Under the pieces are notes generated by a model. The model was not told the origin of the DNA. It made no database searches and saw only the letters and a program-made list of their open reading frames with translations. The position numbers and the translations under genes were made by a program. Positions 16,931 to 26,774 of a stretch of DNA of 64,000 nt are shown here, in pieces. Origin of the DNA: Chloroflexota bacterium (GTDB lineage: Bacteria > Chloroflexota > Limnocylindria > QHBO01). Location of the stretch: positions 111,735 to 175,734 of the forward strand of contig JAILWI010000004.1 of assembly GCA_025699005.1 (NCBI GenBank), given 5' to 3'. Numbering within the stretch: position 1 is the stretch's first letter; each line of letters begins with the position of its first letter.

Positions 16931-17803
16931 TCAGCTCCCGGTCGTCATGTCGAGCAGGCCCGCCTCCCGGGCGCGGCGCATGAACCAGGCGAAACCAGCC
17001 AGCGCCAGCGGCACGACGACGGCGGTCGTGACGACGAGAAGGGCCAGGACGACGAGGTCGGGGAGCGTGCCGATCGTTCCCGGCGATCCGTGGCCGAGCA
17101 GGCCACGTCGCGACGCCTCGAGCCACCACGTGGTCGGGATGGCGTAGGCGATCGGGTGGAGGAAGGTCGGCAGGACGTCGATCGGGAAGATCGCGCCGGA
17201 CACGAGGTAGAGCGCCCCGGCGATGGCCTCGGGGTAGGACCACGCCTCCTGCCGCAGCTGGAGGCACCATCCGGCGATGAAGACTCCGAGGGCCATGACC
17301 GCGGTGAGCCCGAGGATCGTGGCGGGAACCAGGAGCAGGATGTTCGGCCGCAGCTCCACCCCCAGGAGCACGACGCCGACCGCCAGCGTGAGGATCACGG
17401 CGACGAATGAGACCGCGACGCGCGCGAGTGACCGACCCAGCAGGATCGGGAACAGCGAGGTCGGCGTGACGACGAGGTACTTCATCATCCGATAGCGCTC
17501 GCGGTCCTCGAGGATCGACTGCACGAGGCCGCCCATGACCCCGAACACGACGTTCCACAACGCGCTGCCGACGATGAGGAACTGGAGGAACTCGCCGCCC
17601 TGGCCCTGGGTGATCACGTTGAACATGACCACGAGGATCATCGCCGCGGCGAGGGGCTTGGCGATCGTGTAGACGGCGAACAGGAACGGATCCGACCAGT
17701 TCGACTCGATTGCCCAGCCCAGGCCGACGGCCGTGCGGAAGCTGCGCCACGCGTCGGGAATCGTGAGCCCCTCGACCGTGGCCGGCCGCTCGATCACTGC
17801 CAT
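16931..17803 (-). CDS. ABC-2 type exporter permease (second)
   Basis: 290 residues from ATG 17803, with six predicted membrane helices and the ABC-2 family layout (AWRSFRTAVGLGWAIESNWSDPF at the N-terminus and RERYRMMKYLVVTP between helices 2 and 3). The helix IAGALYLVSGAIFPIDVLPTFLHPIAYAIP carries the typical family proline pattern. It overlaps the upstream permease by ten bases. With that gene and the ATPase gene it forms a heterodimeric exporter; the substrate (drug, lipid or polymer) is unknown. Confidence 0.85.
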   Translation of the reverse strand: MAVIERPATVEGLTIPDAWRSFRTAVGLGWAIESNWSDPFLFAVYTIAKPLAAAMILVVMFNVITQGQGGEFLQFLIVGSALWNVVFGVMGGLVQSILEDRERYRMMKYLVVTPTSLFPILLGRSLARVAVSFVAVILTLAVGVVLLGVELRPNILLLVPATILGLTAVMALGVFIAGWCLQLRQEAWSYPEAIAGALYLVSGAIFPIDVLPTFLHPIAYAIPTTWWLEASRRGLLGHGSPGTIGTLPDLVVLALLVVTTAVVVPLALAGFAWFMRRAREAGLLDMTTGS

Positions 17804-18669
17804 CGCAGCGTCAGCCGTCCCTCGCGGCGTGCGAGCGTCTCGAGATAGCCGAGGGCGAGCCGTGCACCGACGAGGAAGACGACGCCCATGGCGGCCAGGA
17901 TGGCCATCTCCGCGCCGACCGGCAGGATCCCTTCCGCCGCGCCGGGGAACACGACCTGGCGCATCGCGTCGAGCCCGACACCGAGCGGCAGCGTCGCCAG
18001 CACGATGCCCGCCACCGTGGGCCCGAGTGCCCGCAGCGGGAAGTTCACGCCGCCCAGCAGGTAGATCGGCTCCTGGAGCAGCTGGGCGAGGTGGAACGCC
18101 TCGCGTCCCCAGAGGAGGAAGAGGCTGGCGAACAGCATCCCCATGCCGTAGAGCGGAATCATGGTCAGGACGAACACCGCAACGAGCGCGAGCGGGTCCT
18201 GCACGTTGTAGGAGACGCCGTAGAGGAGTGAGCCGATGCCGATGACGGCCAGCGCGCGCGAGCTCGTCATGACCAGGCCGCCGATCGCCATCCCCGCCAG
18301 GACGCTCATGAGGTGCATCGGCGCGGTGAAGTAGAGCTCCAGGTTGCCCTGGTCCTTCTCCCAGTAGAACTGGGCCGCCATCATCCACACGACGTTGAGC
18401 CAGAAGGCGGTCATCGCGCCGCCGAGCACGACGAAGCCGACGAACTCCTCGGGAGCGTCGAGGGCTCGATAAACGAACACGAAGGCGCTCACCGCAAGGA
18501 AGGGGAGGAGGATCTCGAAGAAGATCCATGACGGCTCCCGGGTCAGGCCGATGACGCGCGGATAGGCACGGCCCACGATCGCCCGCAGGTTCATGGCGAC
18601 GATGCGCCGGTTCGACCATTCGGCCGCCTCCCGCGGTCCGCTGGCCGGCGTCGCGCGGTAGCCGCTCAC
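17794..18669 (-). CDS. ABC-2 type exporter permease (first)
   Basis: 291 residues with six membrane helices. The N-terminal MNLRAIVGRAYPRVIGLTRE and FYWEKDQGNLELYFTAPM are typical of ABC-2 (DrrB/NodJ-like) permeases. The start at 18669 overlaps the ATPase stop by four bases; an internal ATG (residue 26, near 18594) is an alternative start. Two different permeases plus one ATPase make a three-gene export operon. Confidence 0.85.
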   Translation of the reverse strand: MSGYRATPASGPREAAEWSNRRIVAMNLRAIVGRAYPRVIGLTREPSWIFFEILLPFLAVSAFVFVYRALDAPEEFVGFVVLGGAMTAFWLNVVWMMAAQFYWEKDQGNLELYFTAPMHLMSVLAGMAIGGLVMTSSRALAVIGIGSLLYGVSYNVQDPLALVAVFVLTMIPLYGMGMLFASLFLLWGREAFHLAQLLQEPIYLLGGVNFPLRALGPTVAGIVLATLPLGVGLDAMRQVVFPGAAEGILPVGAEMAILAAMGVVFLVGARLALGYLETLARREGRLTLRWQ

Positions 18670-19688
18670 GGCGCGGGGTCCGCCTCGTCCTCGTCGCCGA
18701 AGCCGCGGCCGACCAGCTCGACGAAGACGTCCTCCAGGCTCGGCTCCGACTTCGCGAGCCCCACGAGGCTCGACCCACGCTCCGCCACCGCGGTCACGAC
18801 GCTCGTCAGGGCGGAGTCATCCGCGAGGGCTACCTTCAGCGCCACGCGGTCGGAGCCGGCGCCGTCCGCGACGCCGTCGTCCGCCGGCACCGCCGACAGG
18901 ACGCCGGGGAGCGCACCGATGGCCGCAATGCCACCGTTGGCCGGCAGCCGATCGAGCTCGATGCGGAAGATGGACTCTGCCTGGACGCGGCGCCGCAGCT
19001 CCTCGGGGGTGCCGAGCGCCAGGATCTTGCCGCGATCCACGATCGCGATGCGGTCGCAGAGCTGCTCCGCCTCGACCATGTAATGGGTCGTCAGCAGGAG
19101 CGTTCGACCGGGAGCCGCGGCCTTCCACGCCAGCGTGTGCTCGCGCAGGTCACGCGCCGCGGCGACGTCGAGTCCGAGGGTCGGCTCGTCGAGGAAGAGG
19201 ACCCACGGGTCGTTCAGCAGCCCGCGGGCGAAGTTGAGCTTCTGCCGCTGGCCGGTCGAGAGCGTGCGGACCTTCTGGTCGCGCTGCTCCTGGAGGCCGG
19301 TGATCTCGATGAGCTCGTCGACGCGCCGCCACCCCTCGCGCGCCGGCAGGCCGTAGAACTGGCTGAACATCCACAGCTGCTCGCGCAGCGTCAGGAGTCC
19401 GTAGCCCGACTGCTCGCCGCCGGCGACCATGTTGATGACGCGCCGAATCTTAGCGGTCTCGTTCACGACGTCGAACCCGGCGATGCGCGCCGTCCCGCTC
19501 GTCGGCAGCAGCAGCGTCGTGAGGATCTTGATGAGCGTCGTCTTGCCGGCGCCGTTCGGACCCAGGAGGCCGAAGTACTCGCCCGGCTCCACGTCGAGGT
19601 CGACGCCGCCCAGGGCGGTCACCGGGGAGGGCTTCGCCTTGTAGACGCGGGTGACGCCGCGGGCGTGGATCGCGAGCTCTTCGGACAT
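18666..19688 (-). CDS. ABC transporter ATP-binding protein (DrrA-like)
   Basis: 340 residues. Walker A GLLGPNGAGKTT lies at about 40-51, followed by a Q-loop region (VAGGEQSGYG), signature LSTGQRQK, Walker B WVLFLDEPTLGLD, and switch His in LLTTHYMVEAEQLCD. The C-terminal 100 residues after the nucleotide domain match the extra domain of DrrA-type exporters (PSLEDVFVELVGRGF). It powers the two downstream permeases. A TACGAT box lies about 45 bases before the start. Confidence 0.92.
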   Translation of the reverse strand: MSEELAIHARGVTRVYKAKPSPVTALGGVDLDVEPGEYFGLLGPNGAGKTTLIKILTTLLLPTSGTARIAGFDVVNETAKIRRVINMVAGGEQSGYGLLTLREQLWMFSQFYGLPAREGWRRVDELIEITGLQEQRDQKVRTLSTGQRQKLNFARGLLNDPWVLFLDEPTLGLDVAAARDLREHTLAWKAAAPGRTLLLTTHYMVEAEQLCDRIAIVDRGKILALGTPEELRRRVQAESIFRIELDRLPANGGIAAIGALPGVLSAVPADDGVADGAGSDRVALKVALADDSALTSVVTAVAERGSSLVGLAKSEPSLEDVFVELVGRGFGDEDEADPAP

Positions 19689-19810
19689 CGTGAGGCAGCA
19701 CCGGGTGCGGATCGGGGTCGAAACGGGATCGGGATCGTAGCACTGCTAACCATCGGGGGACATGCGACATCCGTCGCGATTCGCGGCCTCGAACCCGGCG
19801 CGGCCCGAGC

Positions 19811-20065
19811 TCAGGAAAGGCCCGCTTCGCCCTCGCACTCGCCGGGGCCGTGCTCGCAGTCGGCGGACAGGAGGCCGGCCCCGCTGATCGACAAGAGGGC
19901 CTCTCGGACGTCGCGCTCCTCGGCAGGGGAGGGGACGGTCTCCAGGGCGTAGCTGACCCGATCGGCGAGCGTGGCGCTCAGCGAATCGGTCGGCCCGAAG
20001 GTGCGCCACTCGCCATCGCCATCCCAGATGACGATGCCGTAGCCCTTCACCGCGACCGAGAACAT
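19811..20065 (-). CDS. Small hypothetical protein
   Basis: 84 residues from ATG 20065, with AGGGAGA about 14 bases upstream. The N-terminus MFSVAVKGYGIVIWDGDGEWRTFG suggests a beta-hairpin start. A helical middle (LSATLADRVSYALETV) and an acidic Cys-containing tail (SADCEHGPGECEGE) follow. There is no recognised family. It sits between the ABC operon and uvrA, transcribed away from uvrA. Confidence 0.45.
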   Translation of the reverse strand: MFSVAVKGYGIVIWDGDGEWRTFGPTDSLSATLADRVSYALETVPSPAEERDVREALLSISGAGLLSADCEHGPGECEGEAGLS

Positions 20066-20308
20066 GTGCGACCTGTCTCCCTGATGCTGCGCCGGTCCGC
20101 CGCCCGTGGCCCCCGGCGGCGTCCGGCGCTCCCCTCGGCTCCCCCGGTCGGCGTCCTGGTACCGATCTCCCAGTACCGTGCGCCGGCCCGCGCCCCCCGA
20201 CAAGATGGGCGGACCGCACCCATCCACCCGCTAACCCCCCATCTCGTGGCGCGAACGTACTGGGCCGTAGCCGGGCGCGCATGCGCAAACGATCCCCCGA
20301 GCCCCACA

Positions 20309-20320
20309 GAACAGGCGTTC
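20309..20320 (+). promoter_or_regulatory. Candidate LexA (SOS) box upstream of uvrA
   Basis: The palindrome GAACAGGCGTTC fits the GAAC-N4-GTTC core of the LexA operator known from Gram-positive bacteria. It lies 20 bases before the uvrA -10 (20340-20345), over the expected -35 position, where bound LexA would block RNA polymerase. lexA itself is not in the window. Confidence 0.6.
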
Positions 20321-20339
20321 GCATCGGCGCGATTCCTGC

Positions 20340-20345
20340 TACGAT
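20340..20345 (+). promoter_or_regulatory. -10 element (TACGAT) of uvrA, leaderless
   Basis: TACGAT, nine bases before ATG 20355, without a ribosome-binding site between them. Confidence 0.5.
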
Positions 20346-20354
20346 GCGTGCGGA

Positions 20355-23294
20355 ATGCCCTCCGACAAGATCGTGGTTCGCGGTGCCCGCGAGCACAACC
20401 TCAAGAACATCGACGTGGAGATGCCGCGAGATCGGCTGATCGTGATCACCGGCCTCTCGGGATCCGGGAAGTCGAGCCTTGCCTTCGACACGATCTACGC
20501 CGAGGGGCAGCGCCGCTACGTCGAGTCGCTCTCCGCGTACGCGCGCCAGTTCCTGGGGCAGATGGAGAAGCCGGACGTCGACCAGATCGACGGGCTCTCG
20601 CCGGCCATCTCGATCGACCAGAAGGGGGCGTCGCGGAACCCGCGGTCGACCGTCGGAACCGTCACCGAGATCTACGACTACCTCCGGCTGCTGTTCGCGC
20701 GCATCGGTCGAATGCACTGTCCGATCTGCGGCCGCGAGATCGAGCGCCAGACGGTCGAGCAGATGGTCGACCAGGTTTACGGCCTGCCGGAGGGGACGCG
20801 CGTCATGTTCATGGCCCCGCTCGTGCGCGATCGGAAGGGGGAGCACGAGAAGCTGCTCGCCGGCGCGAAGCAGGCGGGCTTCGTCCGCGTCCGCGTCGAC
20901 GGCGAGCTCCGCGATCTCGACGAGGAGATCAAGCTCGACAAGAAGTTCAAGCACTCGATCGAGGTCGTGGTCGACCGCCTGGTCGTCCGCCAGACCGATG
21001 ACGACGGCGCCCCGCGACCGGACGCCACCCGGATGGCCGACTCGATCGAGACGGCGCTGCGCCTGTCGGAGGGGCTGCTGTTGTTGAACCTGCCCGATGC
21101 GCCGGCGAAGGAAGCGGATCGGCTCTACAGCGAGAAGTACGCGTGCCCCGAGCATGGCGGCTCGTTCGAGGAGCCGGCGCCTCGGAACTTCAGCTTCAAC
21201 TCGCCGCACGGCGCCTGCCCGGACTGCACCGGGCTCGGCTCGCGGCTCGAGATCGATCCGGATCTCGTCCTTCCCAACGACGAGCTGTCGATCGACGAGG
21301 GGGCGGTGCTGCCGTGGCGCCGGATGGCGGCCACCGAGAGCTGGTTCAGCAAGATCCTCGAGGCCGTCGCCGACCACTACGGCTTCCGGACAGACGTCCC
21401 GGTGCGCGACCTGTCCGAAGAGGCGCGGCGGATCATCCTGTACGGCAATCGCGGTCAGCGCGTCGACGTCCGCTACCGGGCGCGCAACGGCAACACCCAC
21501 ACGTTCAAGACGACGTTCGAGGGGATCATCCCGAACCTCACCCGGCGGCACCGCGAGACCGGGTCGGACGCGATGCGCGCGGACTTCGAGCGCTACATGA
21601 CGAACAAGCCGTGCCCGACCTGCAATGGCTATCGGCTGAAGCCCGAGTCGCTGTCGGTGACGATCGCGGGCAAGAACATCATCGAGACGACGCGGCGCTC
21701 GGTCACCGATGCCCTCGCCTGGTACGACGGGCTGCCGGACCGCCTCACCGATCGCGAGAACCAGATCGCCCGTCAGGTCCTGAAGGAGATCCGCGCGCGA
21801 CTCGGATTCCTCATCGACGTCGGGCTCGACTACCTGACCCTCGACCGTGCCTCCGGGACGCTGAGCGGCGGCGAGGCCCAGCGCATCCGGCTCGCGACGC
21901 AGATCGGCTCGAGCCTCATGGGCGTGCTCTACATCCTCGACGAGCCGTCGATCGGCCTCCACCAGCGCGACAACGACCGCCTCATCGCCACCCTCGTCCG
22001 GCTGCGGGAGCTCGGCAACACGCTGCTCGTGGTCGAGCATGACGAGGAGACGATCCGCGCCGCGGACTGGGTGATCGACATCGGTCCGGCGGCCGGCGAG
22101 CACGGGGGGCGTCTCATCCACTCGGGCCCGCTGCCCGAGCTGCTCGAGAACCACCGGTCGGTCACGGCCGCCTACCTGCGCGGTGACAAGTCCGTCCCCG
22201 TGCCCGCGCGGCGCCGCACCGGGAAGGGGACGGAGGCGATCGTCGTGCGCGGCGCCAGCGAGAACAACCTGAAGGGGATCGACGTCGCGTTCCCCCTCGG
22301 CCGCTTCGTGGCGGTCACCGGGGTCAGCGGCTCCGGCAAGTCGAGCCTCGTGACGCAGATCCTCCACCCGGCGCTCGCCCAGCGCATCTGGGGCTCGCGC
22401 GAGCCCGCCGGCCGCCATGCCCGGATCGAGGGGATCGACCTCATCGACAAGGTCATCGAGATCGACCAGTCGCCGATCGGACGCACACCACGCTCGAACC
22501 CCGCCACGTACACCGGCCTCTGGGCGCCGCTGCGCGAGCTCCTGGCGGCCGTGCCGGAGAGCCGGCTGCGGGGCTACAAGCCGGGCCGCTTCAGCTTCAA
22601 CGTGAAGGGCGGCCGATGCGAGGCCTGCGAGGGCGCCGGCATCGTGCAGATCGAGATGCACTTCCTGCCCGACGTCTACGTCCCGTGCGAGGTCTGCAAG
22701 GGGAAGCGGTACAACCGCGAGACGCTCGAGATTCACTACAAGGGCAAGAACGTGGCAGAGATCCTCGAGATGAACGTCGAGGAGGCCCTGAAGTTCTTCG
22801 ACGCGGTCCCGAGTATCCGCAACAAGCTCCAGACCCTGTTCGACGTCGGGATGGGGTACATCCATCTCGGCCAGCCGGCCACGACCCTCTCGGGCGGCGA
22901 GGCGCAGCGCGTGAAGCTCGCCACCGAGCTCAGCAAGCGGGCCACCGGCAAGACGTTCTACATCCTCGACGAGCCGACGACCGGCCTGCACTTCGACGAT
23001 GTCGCGCGGCTTCTCCAGGTTCTCGGGCGGCTCGTCGAGACCGGGAACACGGTGGTCGTGATCGAACACAACCTCGACGTCATCAAGACGGCCGACTGGG
23101 TGATCGATCTCGGGCCGGAGGGCGGGGACAAGGGTGGCGAGCTCGTCGCTGCCGGAACGCCCGAACAGGTCGCGCGAACCCCTGGTTCGTATACCGGCCG
23201 GTACCTCCGCCACGTCCTCGGGCTCCCCGAGGAGCTTGCCGACGCTCCGCCGCCACGTCGCCGACGCCGCGTGCCCACCGCCGTCGCCGGCTGA
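20355..23294 (+). CDS. uvrA: Excinuclease ABC subunit A
   Basis: 979 residues with two ABC-type ATPase halves. The first Walker A (GLSGSGKSS) is at about 33-41, with signature [15 protein letters not shown] and Walker [13 protein letters not shown]. The second half has [25 protein letters not shown] and [12 protein letters not shown]. The zinc module CPDCTGLG is paired with CPEHGG, so one expected cysteine is histidine. The C-terminal zinc finger is intact ([18 protein letters not shown]). UvrA finds bulky lesions and loads UvrB. It is likely SOS-controlled through the upstream GAAC-N4-GTTC box. Confidence 0.98.
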   Translation: MPSDKIVVRGAREHNLKNIDVEMPRDRLIVITGLSGSGKSSLAFDTIYAEGQRRYVESLSAYARQFLGQMEKPDVDQIDGLSPAISIDQKGASRNPRSTVGTVTEIYDYLRLLFARIGRMHCPICGREIERQTVEQMVDQVYGLPEGTRVMFMAPLVRDRKGEHEKLLAGAKQAGFVRVRVDGELRDLDEEIKLDKKFKHSIEVVVDRLVVRQTDDDGAPRPDATRMADSIETALRLSEGLLLLNLPDAPAKEADRLYSEKYACPEHGGSFEEPAPRNFSFNSPHGACPDCTGLGSRLEIDPDLVLPNDELSIDEGAVLPWRRMAATESWFSKILEAVADHYGFRTDVPVRDLSEEARRIILYGNRGQRVDVRYRARNGNTHTFKTTFEGIIPNLTRRHRETGSDAMRADFERYMTNKPCPTCNGYRLKPESLSVTIAGKNIIETTRRSVTDALAWYDGLPDRLTDRENQIARQVLKEIRARLGFLIDVGLDYLTLDRASGTLSGGEAQRIRLATQIGSSLMGVLYILDEPSIGLHQRDNDRLIATLVRLRELGNTLLVVEHDEETIRAADWVIDIGPAAGEHGGRLIHSGPLPELLENHRSVTAAYLRGDKSVPVPARRRTGKGTEAIVVRGASENNLKGIDVAFPLGRFVAVTGVSGSGKSSLVTQILHPALAQRIWGSREPAGRHARIEGIDLIDKVIEIDQSPIGRTPRSNPATYTGLWAPLRELLAAVPESRLRGYKPGRFSFNVKGGRCEACEGAGIVQIEMHFLPDVYVPCEVCKGKRYNRETLEIHYKGKNVAEILEMNVEEALKFFDAVPSIRNKLQTLFDVGMGYIHLGQPATTLSGGEAQRVKLATELSKRATGKTFYILDEPTTGLHFDDVARLLQVLGRLVETGNTVVVIEHNLDVIKTADWVIDLGPEGGDKGGELVAAGTPEQVARTPGSYTGRYLRHVLGLPEELADAPPPRRRRRVPTAVAG

Positions 23295-23297
23295 GCC

Positions 23298-24935
23298 CTA
23301 CGCCGTCGACAGGCCCATCTCCGCGAGGAAGGGCGACGGGCGCGCCGGATCGACCGCCAGGATGAGGCGACGGGTCGCTCGCGTCAGCGCTACGTAGGCG
23401 AGCCGCCGCTCCTCCTCCAGGGCCCGCGCCGGGTCCGGATGCTCGGCGAGACTCCGCGCATTCGGCATCCGGTCCGCCTCGAACCCGATGACGACGACGG
23501 TTTCCCACTCGCGACCCTTGGCCCCGTGGACCGTGGCCAGCTCGACGGTGGCATCGGTAGCTCGGAGCCGGTCGATCCGCTCTTTCGCCTGGTCGAAGGC
23601 GGCAACGAATCGGTCGACGCTCGAGAACCCGACGGTCCAGCCGAGGAGGGCGTCGAGCGCCGCATGATCGCCGTCCGACAGCAGGTCGCCGGATTCGGTG
23701 CCACGCATCCAGCCCCGCACGGCCCGCCTCCGGCGCAGGGCATGGAACGGGTGGTCATGCGACGGCGATCCTCGCGCGTCGTCGACGAGGGACGTGACGA
23801 CGGGCTCGTCCACGATGAGCGGCACCGCCGACGCGTGACGGACGCCGGCGCGGACGAGGGCCAGGAGCATCGGCGTCAGCTCGCCGCGCGTCCGCGACAG
23901 GAAGCAGAGTGTCCGTCCCGCGGCCGACTGGCGGAGCGCGAACCGCGCCATGCCATCAGCCCAGTCGGGCGCCGATGCGTCCGACGCGGTGATGGCCCCG
24001 GGCGCAGACACCGCACCGGACGGCGGGCGGATCGGCTTGACGAATCGCTCGTGGTTCACCGTGACCATCCGAGCGGAGGTCGCAACGACCTCGGCCGGGC
24101 ACCGGTAGTTCGTGGCGAGCATGACCCGACGGGCAGCGGGGTAGTCGTCGCCGAATCGAAGGATGCGACGGACGTCCGCGAGCCGCCACGCATAGATCGT
24201 CTGATCGTCGTCGCCGACGACGAACAGGTTGTCCTCCGGCGCCGCCAGCAGGCGCACGAGACGGAGCTGCGCCGCGTCGACGTCCTGGAACTCGTCGACG
24301 CAGACGTGGGCGAATCGTGACTGCCACCGCGTGCGCAGGCGGGGATCGTCGGCGAGCACGTCACCGGCCCGCACCACGAGGTCGTCGAAGTCGATCGCCC
24401 CGCGCAGGCGCAGGAGGTCCCCGTACGTCTCGAGCACAGACCGATCGGCCTCATCGGGCGGCTCCCCGTCGATCTTCCATCGCGACAGTGCCGTGTCGAG
24501 CGCCGCGGGATCGGGCGGATCGAGTTCCGGCGACTCCGCCACCACCCGCCGGCGGGCGGCGCGGATGAGCGGGAGGCGATCGGCCACGACGTTGCGGCCC
24601 TCCCCCACGTCGAGCAGAACCTGCCTGGCGAGGGCGTGGAGGGTCCGCACCTCGACGGCCGCGGCACCCGGCATCGTGGCGCCGAGGCGGCGACGGAGCC
24701 GGGTCGCGAGGTCGGTCGCGGCATCGCGGTTGAACGTCACGACGCAGATCCGGTCGGCCGGCACGCCGCGCGACAGCAGCACGGCGATGCGCGCGACCAT
24801 CGTCGTCGTCTTGCCGCTGCCGGCCGGGGCGATGATCTGGGCCGGCCCCTCGGGGAGCGTCGCGGCTGCCCGCTGCTCGGCATCGAGCGCGTCGAGGATC
24901 GGAGCGATCTCCGGGGGCGGCGCGACGACGGTCAT
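23298..24935 (-). CDS. UvrD/Rep-like superfamily 1 helicase
   Basis: 545 residues, shorter than canonical UvrD (about 700). Motifs present: Q-like region DAEQRAAATLPEGP, Walker A IAPAGSGKTTT (about 35-45), motif Ia CVVTFNRDAA, motif II HVCVDEFQDVD, motif III FVVGDDDQTIYAWR, motif IV-like ATNYRCP, and VATVHGAKGREWETVVVIGF with ALTRATRRLIL near the end. The 2B subdomain appears reduced. It is probably a 3'-5' DNA helicase in repair. It converges on uvrA with a three-base gap. Confidence 0.88.
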   Translation of the reverse strand: MTVVAPPPEIAPILDALDAEQRAAATLPEGPAQIIAPAGSGKTTTMVARIAVLLSRGVPADRICVVTFNRDAATDLATRLRRRLGATMPGAAAVEVRTLHALARQVLLDVGEGRNVVADRLPLIRAARRRVVAESPELDPPDPAALDTALSRWKIDGEPPDEADRSVLETYGDLLRLRGAIDFDDLVVRAGDVLADDPRLRTRWQSRFAHVCVDEFQDVDAAQLRLVRLLAAPEDNLFVVGDDDQTIYAWRLADVRRILRFGDDYPAARRVMLATNYRCPAEVVATSARMVTVNHERFVKPIRPPSGAVSAPGAITASDASAPDWADGMARFALRQSAAGRTLCFLSRTRGELTPMLLALVRAGVRHASAVPLIVDEPVVTSLVDDARGSPSHDHPFHALRRRRAVRGWMRGTESGDLLSDGDHAALDALLGWTVGFSSVDRFVAAFDQAKERIDRLRATDATVELATVHGAKGREWETVVVIGFEADRMPNARSLAEHPDPARALEEERRLAYVALTRATRRLILAVDPARPSPFLAEMGLSTA

Positions 24936-24997
24936 GGCATCGATGATCGGCTCGAGCGCTTACTCCAGGGTCTCCGGCGGCTTATCGGCCAAGGCCG

Positions 24998-25003
24998 TAT
25001 CCT
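24998..25003 (+). promoter_or_regulatory. -10 element (TATCCT) of the LCP gene
   Basis: TATCCT, nine bases before GTG 25013, the same spacing as at uvrA, uvrB and secG. This supports GTG 25013 as the translation start. Confidence 0.45.
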
Positions 25004-25012
25004 GTCCGGCGC

Positions 25013-26278
25013 GTGCCGCCACCCGGCGGCCGAACCGAGGACCGATGCCGTTTTCATGACCCCGAGCCCCGCGTGAGACGCCAGGCCGTCCAGGCGTTCA
25101 GCGACGACACCGTTCCCTACGACCGCGAGCTGATCCGGTCAGGAGGCACGTCCCAGCGCCAGGAGCGCCATCGCCAGGAGCGCCGGCGCCAGGGTGCACG
25201 TCGCCAGCCGGAGCGCCGCCCGTCCCGCTCGCGGCCACGCCGTCGCGGCGGCTTCCTGCGCACGCTGCGCACGGTGCTCCTGCTCGGGCTGCTGGTGGTG
25301 ATCGTGGGCGTCGTCCTCCTCTTCCTGCGCGGCGCGACCTTCAATGCCGCGGTATCGAGCGCGCCCTACCCGTCCACCGCGCTCCTCCTCGACCTCAACG
25401 GCAGCGAACGCGTGAACGTCCTCATGGTCGGGTACGGGGGCGGTGACCACGACGGCGCGTACCTCGCGGACTCGATCCAGATCCTGTCGATCGACCCGTC
25501 GACCGACACGACGACGACCATCCCGATCCCGCGCGACCTGTGGATCGAGGGCGTCACCTCGTTCAGCCAGAACGGGAAGGTGAACGAGGTCTACGCGGTC
25601 GGCCACGGCTCGGTCGACGGCGACGAGTCCGACAGGCTCGACGCCGCCGGGGACCGCCTGGCGGAGGTCCTGAGCGAGGTGACGGGCCTGCGCATCGACC
25701 ATTGGCTGGCCATCGACTTCGCCGGGTTCCGGGAGATGGTCGACGCCGTCGGCGGGGTGACCGTCGACAACCCGGTGGCCTTCGACTACACGACGATCGA
25801 GGAGTTCCACCGGGCGGGTCGATGGGAGATGGGCGGCTTCCCCGCGGGCGAGATCCACCTCGATGGCGAGGAGGCGCTCGCCTACACCCGAGCGCGGTAC
25901 ACGAGCGTGGTGAGCGAGTCGACCGACTACGCGCGCTCGGTGCGCCAGGCGCGGGTCATCAGCGCGCTCCGCTCGAAGATCGGGGATGGCGGCATCGGAT
26001 CGATCGTCCCGGGCCTGTCGCTCATGGACGCGATGGAGCAGCGCATCCGGACGGACCTGTCGGCGATCGACCTCTTCCTGCTCTCGTCGCACCTCTCGAG
26101 CGACCGTCGCATCGAGCTGACCGAGGACGTGGCGCTCGTCGCGACGACCAACACGATCGGCCAGTACATCCTCATCCCGATCGGGTGGACCGGAGCGGGC
26201 GACTACGGCGGGCTTCAGGCCTATCTCGAGACCGAGCTGGGCCGCACGGACGACCTCGGCAGCGCCGATGCGCCGTAG
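25013..26278 (+). CDS. LytR-CpsA-Psr (LCP) family cell-wall glycopolymer ligase
   Basis: 421 residues from GTG 25013; GTG 25073 is an alternative. A long Arg/Gln-rich cytoplasmic tail (about 20-75) precedes one membrane helix (TVLLLGLLVVIVGVVLLFL). The LCP domain follows with VNVLMVGYGGG, LADSIQILSIDPST, TIPIPRDLW, KVNEVYAVGH, GGVTVDNPVAFDYT, GEEALAYTRARYT and YARSVRQARVISALR, including the conserved Asp/Arg phosphate-binding residues. These enzymes transfer undecaprenyl-linked glycopolymers to peptidoglycan or other envelope acceptors. It overlaps the Nudix gene by eleven bases. Confidence 0.9.
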   Translation: MPPPGGRTEDRCRFHDPEPRVRRQAVQAFSDDTVPYDRELIRSGGTSQRQERHRQERRRQGARRQPERRPSRSRPRRRGGFLRTLRTVLLLGLLVVIVGVVLLFLRGATFNAAVSSAPYPSTALLLDLNGSERVNVLMVGYGGGDHDGAYLADSIQILSIDPSTDTTTTIPIPRDLWIEGVTSFSQNGKVNEVYAVGHGSVDGDESDRLDAAGDRLAEVLSEVTGLRIDHWLAIDFAGFREMVDAVGGVTVDNPVAFDYTTIEEFHRAGRWEMGGFPAGEIHLDGEEALAYTRARYTSVVSESTDYARSVRQARVISALRSKIGDGGIGSIVPGLSLMDAMEQRIRTDLSAIDLFLLSSHLSSDRRIELTEDVALVATTNTIGQYILIPIGWTGAGDYGGLQAYLETELGRTDDLGSADAP

Positions 26279-26765
26279 GCGGCGCTATCGCCTCGTCGAT
26301 CTGCCGCGGCTCCTCATCGGCGGGGCGATCCAGTTCGCCGAGCTGTTCGGCGGCCGGTATCGGCGCACGGAGGGCGCGCACGTGCTCGTCACCGACGACG
26401 AAGCACGCGTCCTCGTCGTTCGCACCACGTACCTCGGGCCGGGCTGGATGCTGCCGGGCGGTCGCGTCGAGCGGGGAGAGACCCCGCATGCCGCTGCTGC
26501 ACGCGAGGCATTCGAGGAGACCGGCATCCGCGTCAGGGTCGATCGGCTGCTGCTCGTCGATGCTCATCGGGCGCGTGACGTGAGCTTCGTGTTCGCCGGC
26601 CACGCGGAGGGCGGGGAGCTCGAGCCGCAGCTGGGGGAGATCGCGGAGGTCGGGTGGCTCAGCCGGAGCGAGATCGAGGAGACCTCACCGCGACTGCACC
26701 GGCTGCTCGGGATGCTCGACTTCGCCAAGGGAGGCGTCGCGTACGTGGGGCTGCGCCGGCCCTAG
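26268..26765 (+). CDS. Nudix hydrolase
   Basis: 165 residues. A complete Nudix box (G-x5-E-x7-REUXEEXGU) is formed by GGRVERGETPHAAAAREAFE followed by ETGI, at about 63-86. It binds the Mg2+ used to hydrolyse nucleoside-diphosphate-linked substrates. The basic N-terminus MRRRRRYRLVDLPRLLIGG may be amphipathic. The substrate is unknown. It overlaps the LCP gene by eleven bases and ends nine bases before uvrC. Confidence 0.9.
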   Translation: MRRRRRYRLVDLPRLLIGGAIQFAELFGGRYRRTEGAHVLVTDDEARVLVVRTTYLGPGWMLPGGRVERGETPHAAAAREAFEETGIRVRVDRLLLVDAHRARDVSFVFAGHAEGGELEPQLGEIAEVGWLSRSEIEETSPRLHRLLGMLDFAKGGVAYVGLRRP

Positions 26766-26768
26766 AAT
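26763..26768 (+). promoter_or_regulatory. -10 element (TAGAAT) of uvrC, leaderless
   Basis: TAGAAT exactly six bases before ATG 26775 and overlapping the Nudix stop codon region. The predicted transcript starts at the ATG itself. This suggests uvrC has its own promoter despite following the Nudix gene closely. Confidence 0.55.
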
Positions 26769-26774
26769 CGTTCC

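Noticed and set aside
16931..19688. Antibiotic biosynthesis or resistance cluster around the ABC exporter
   Set aside because: The ATPase is DrrA-like, but no biosynthetic genes are nearby and such exporters have many substrates.
19746..23213. A minus-strand frame of 1155 codons opposite uvrA
   Set aside because: It is antisense to a fully conserved uvrA and has the low-complexity look of a reverse-frame shadow; no motif of its own.
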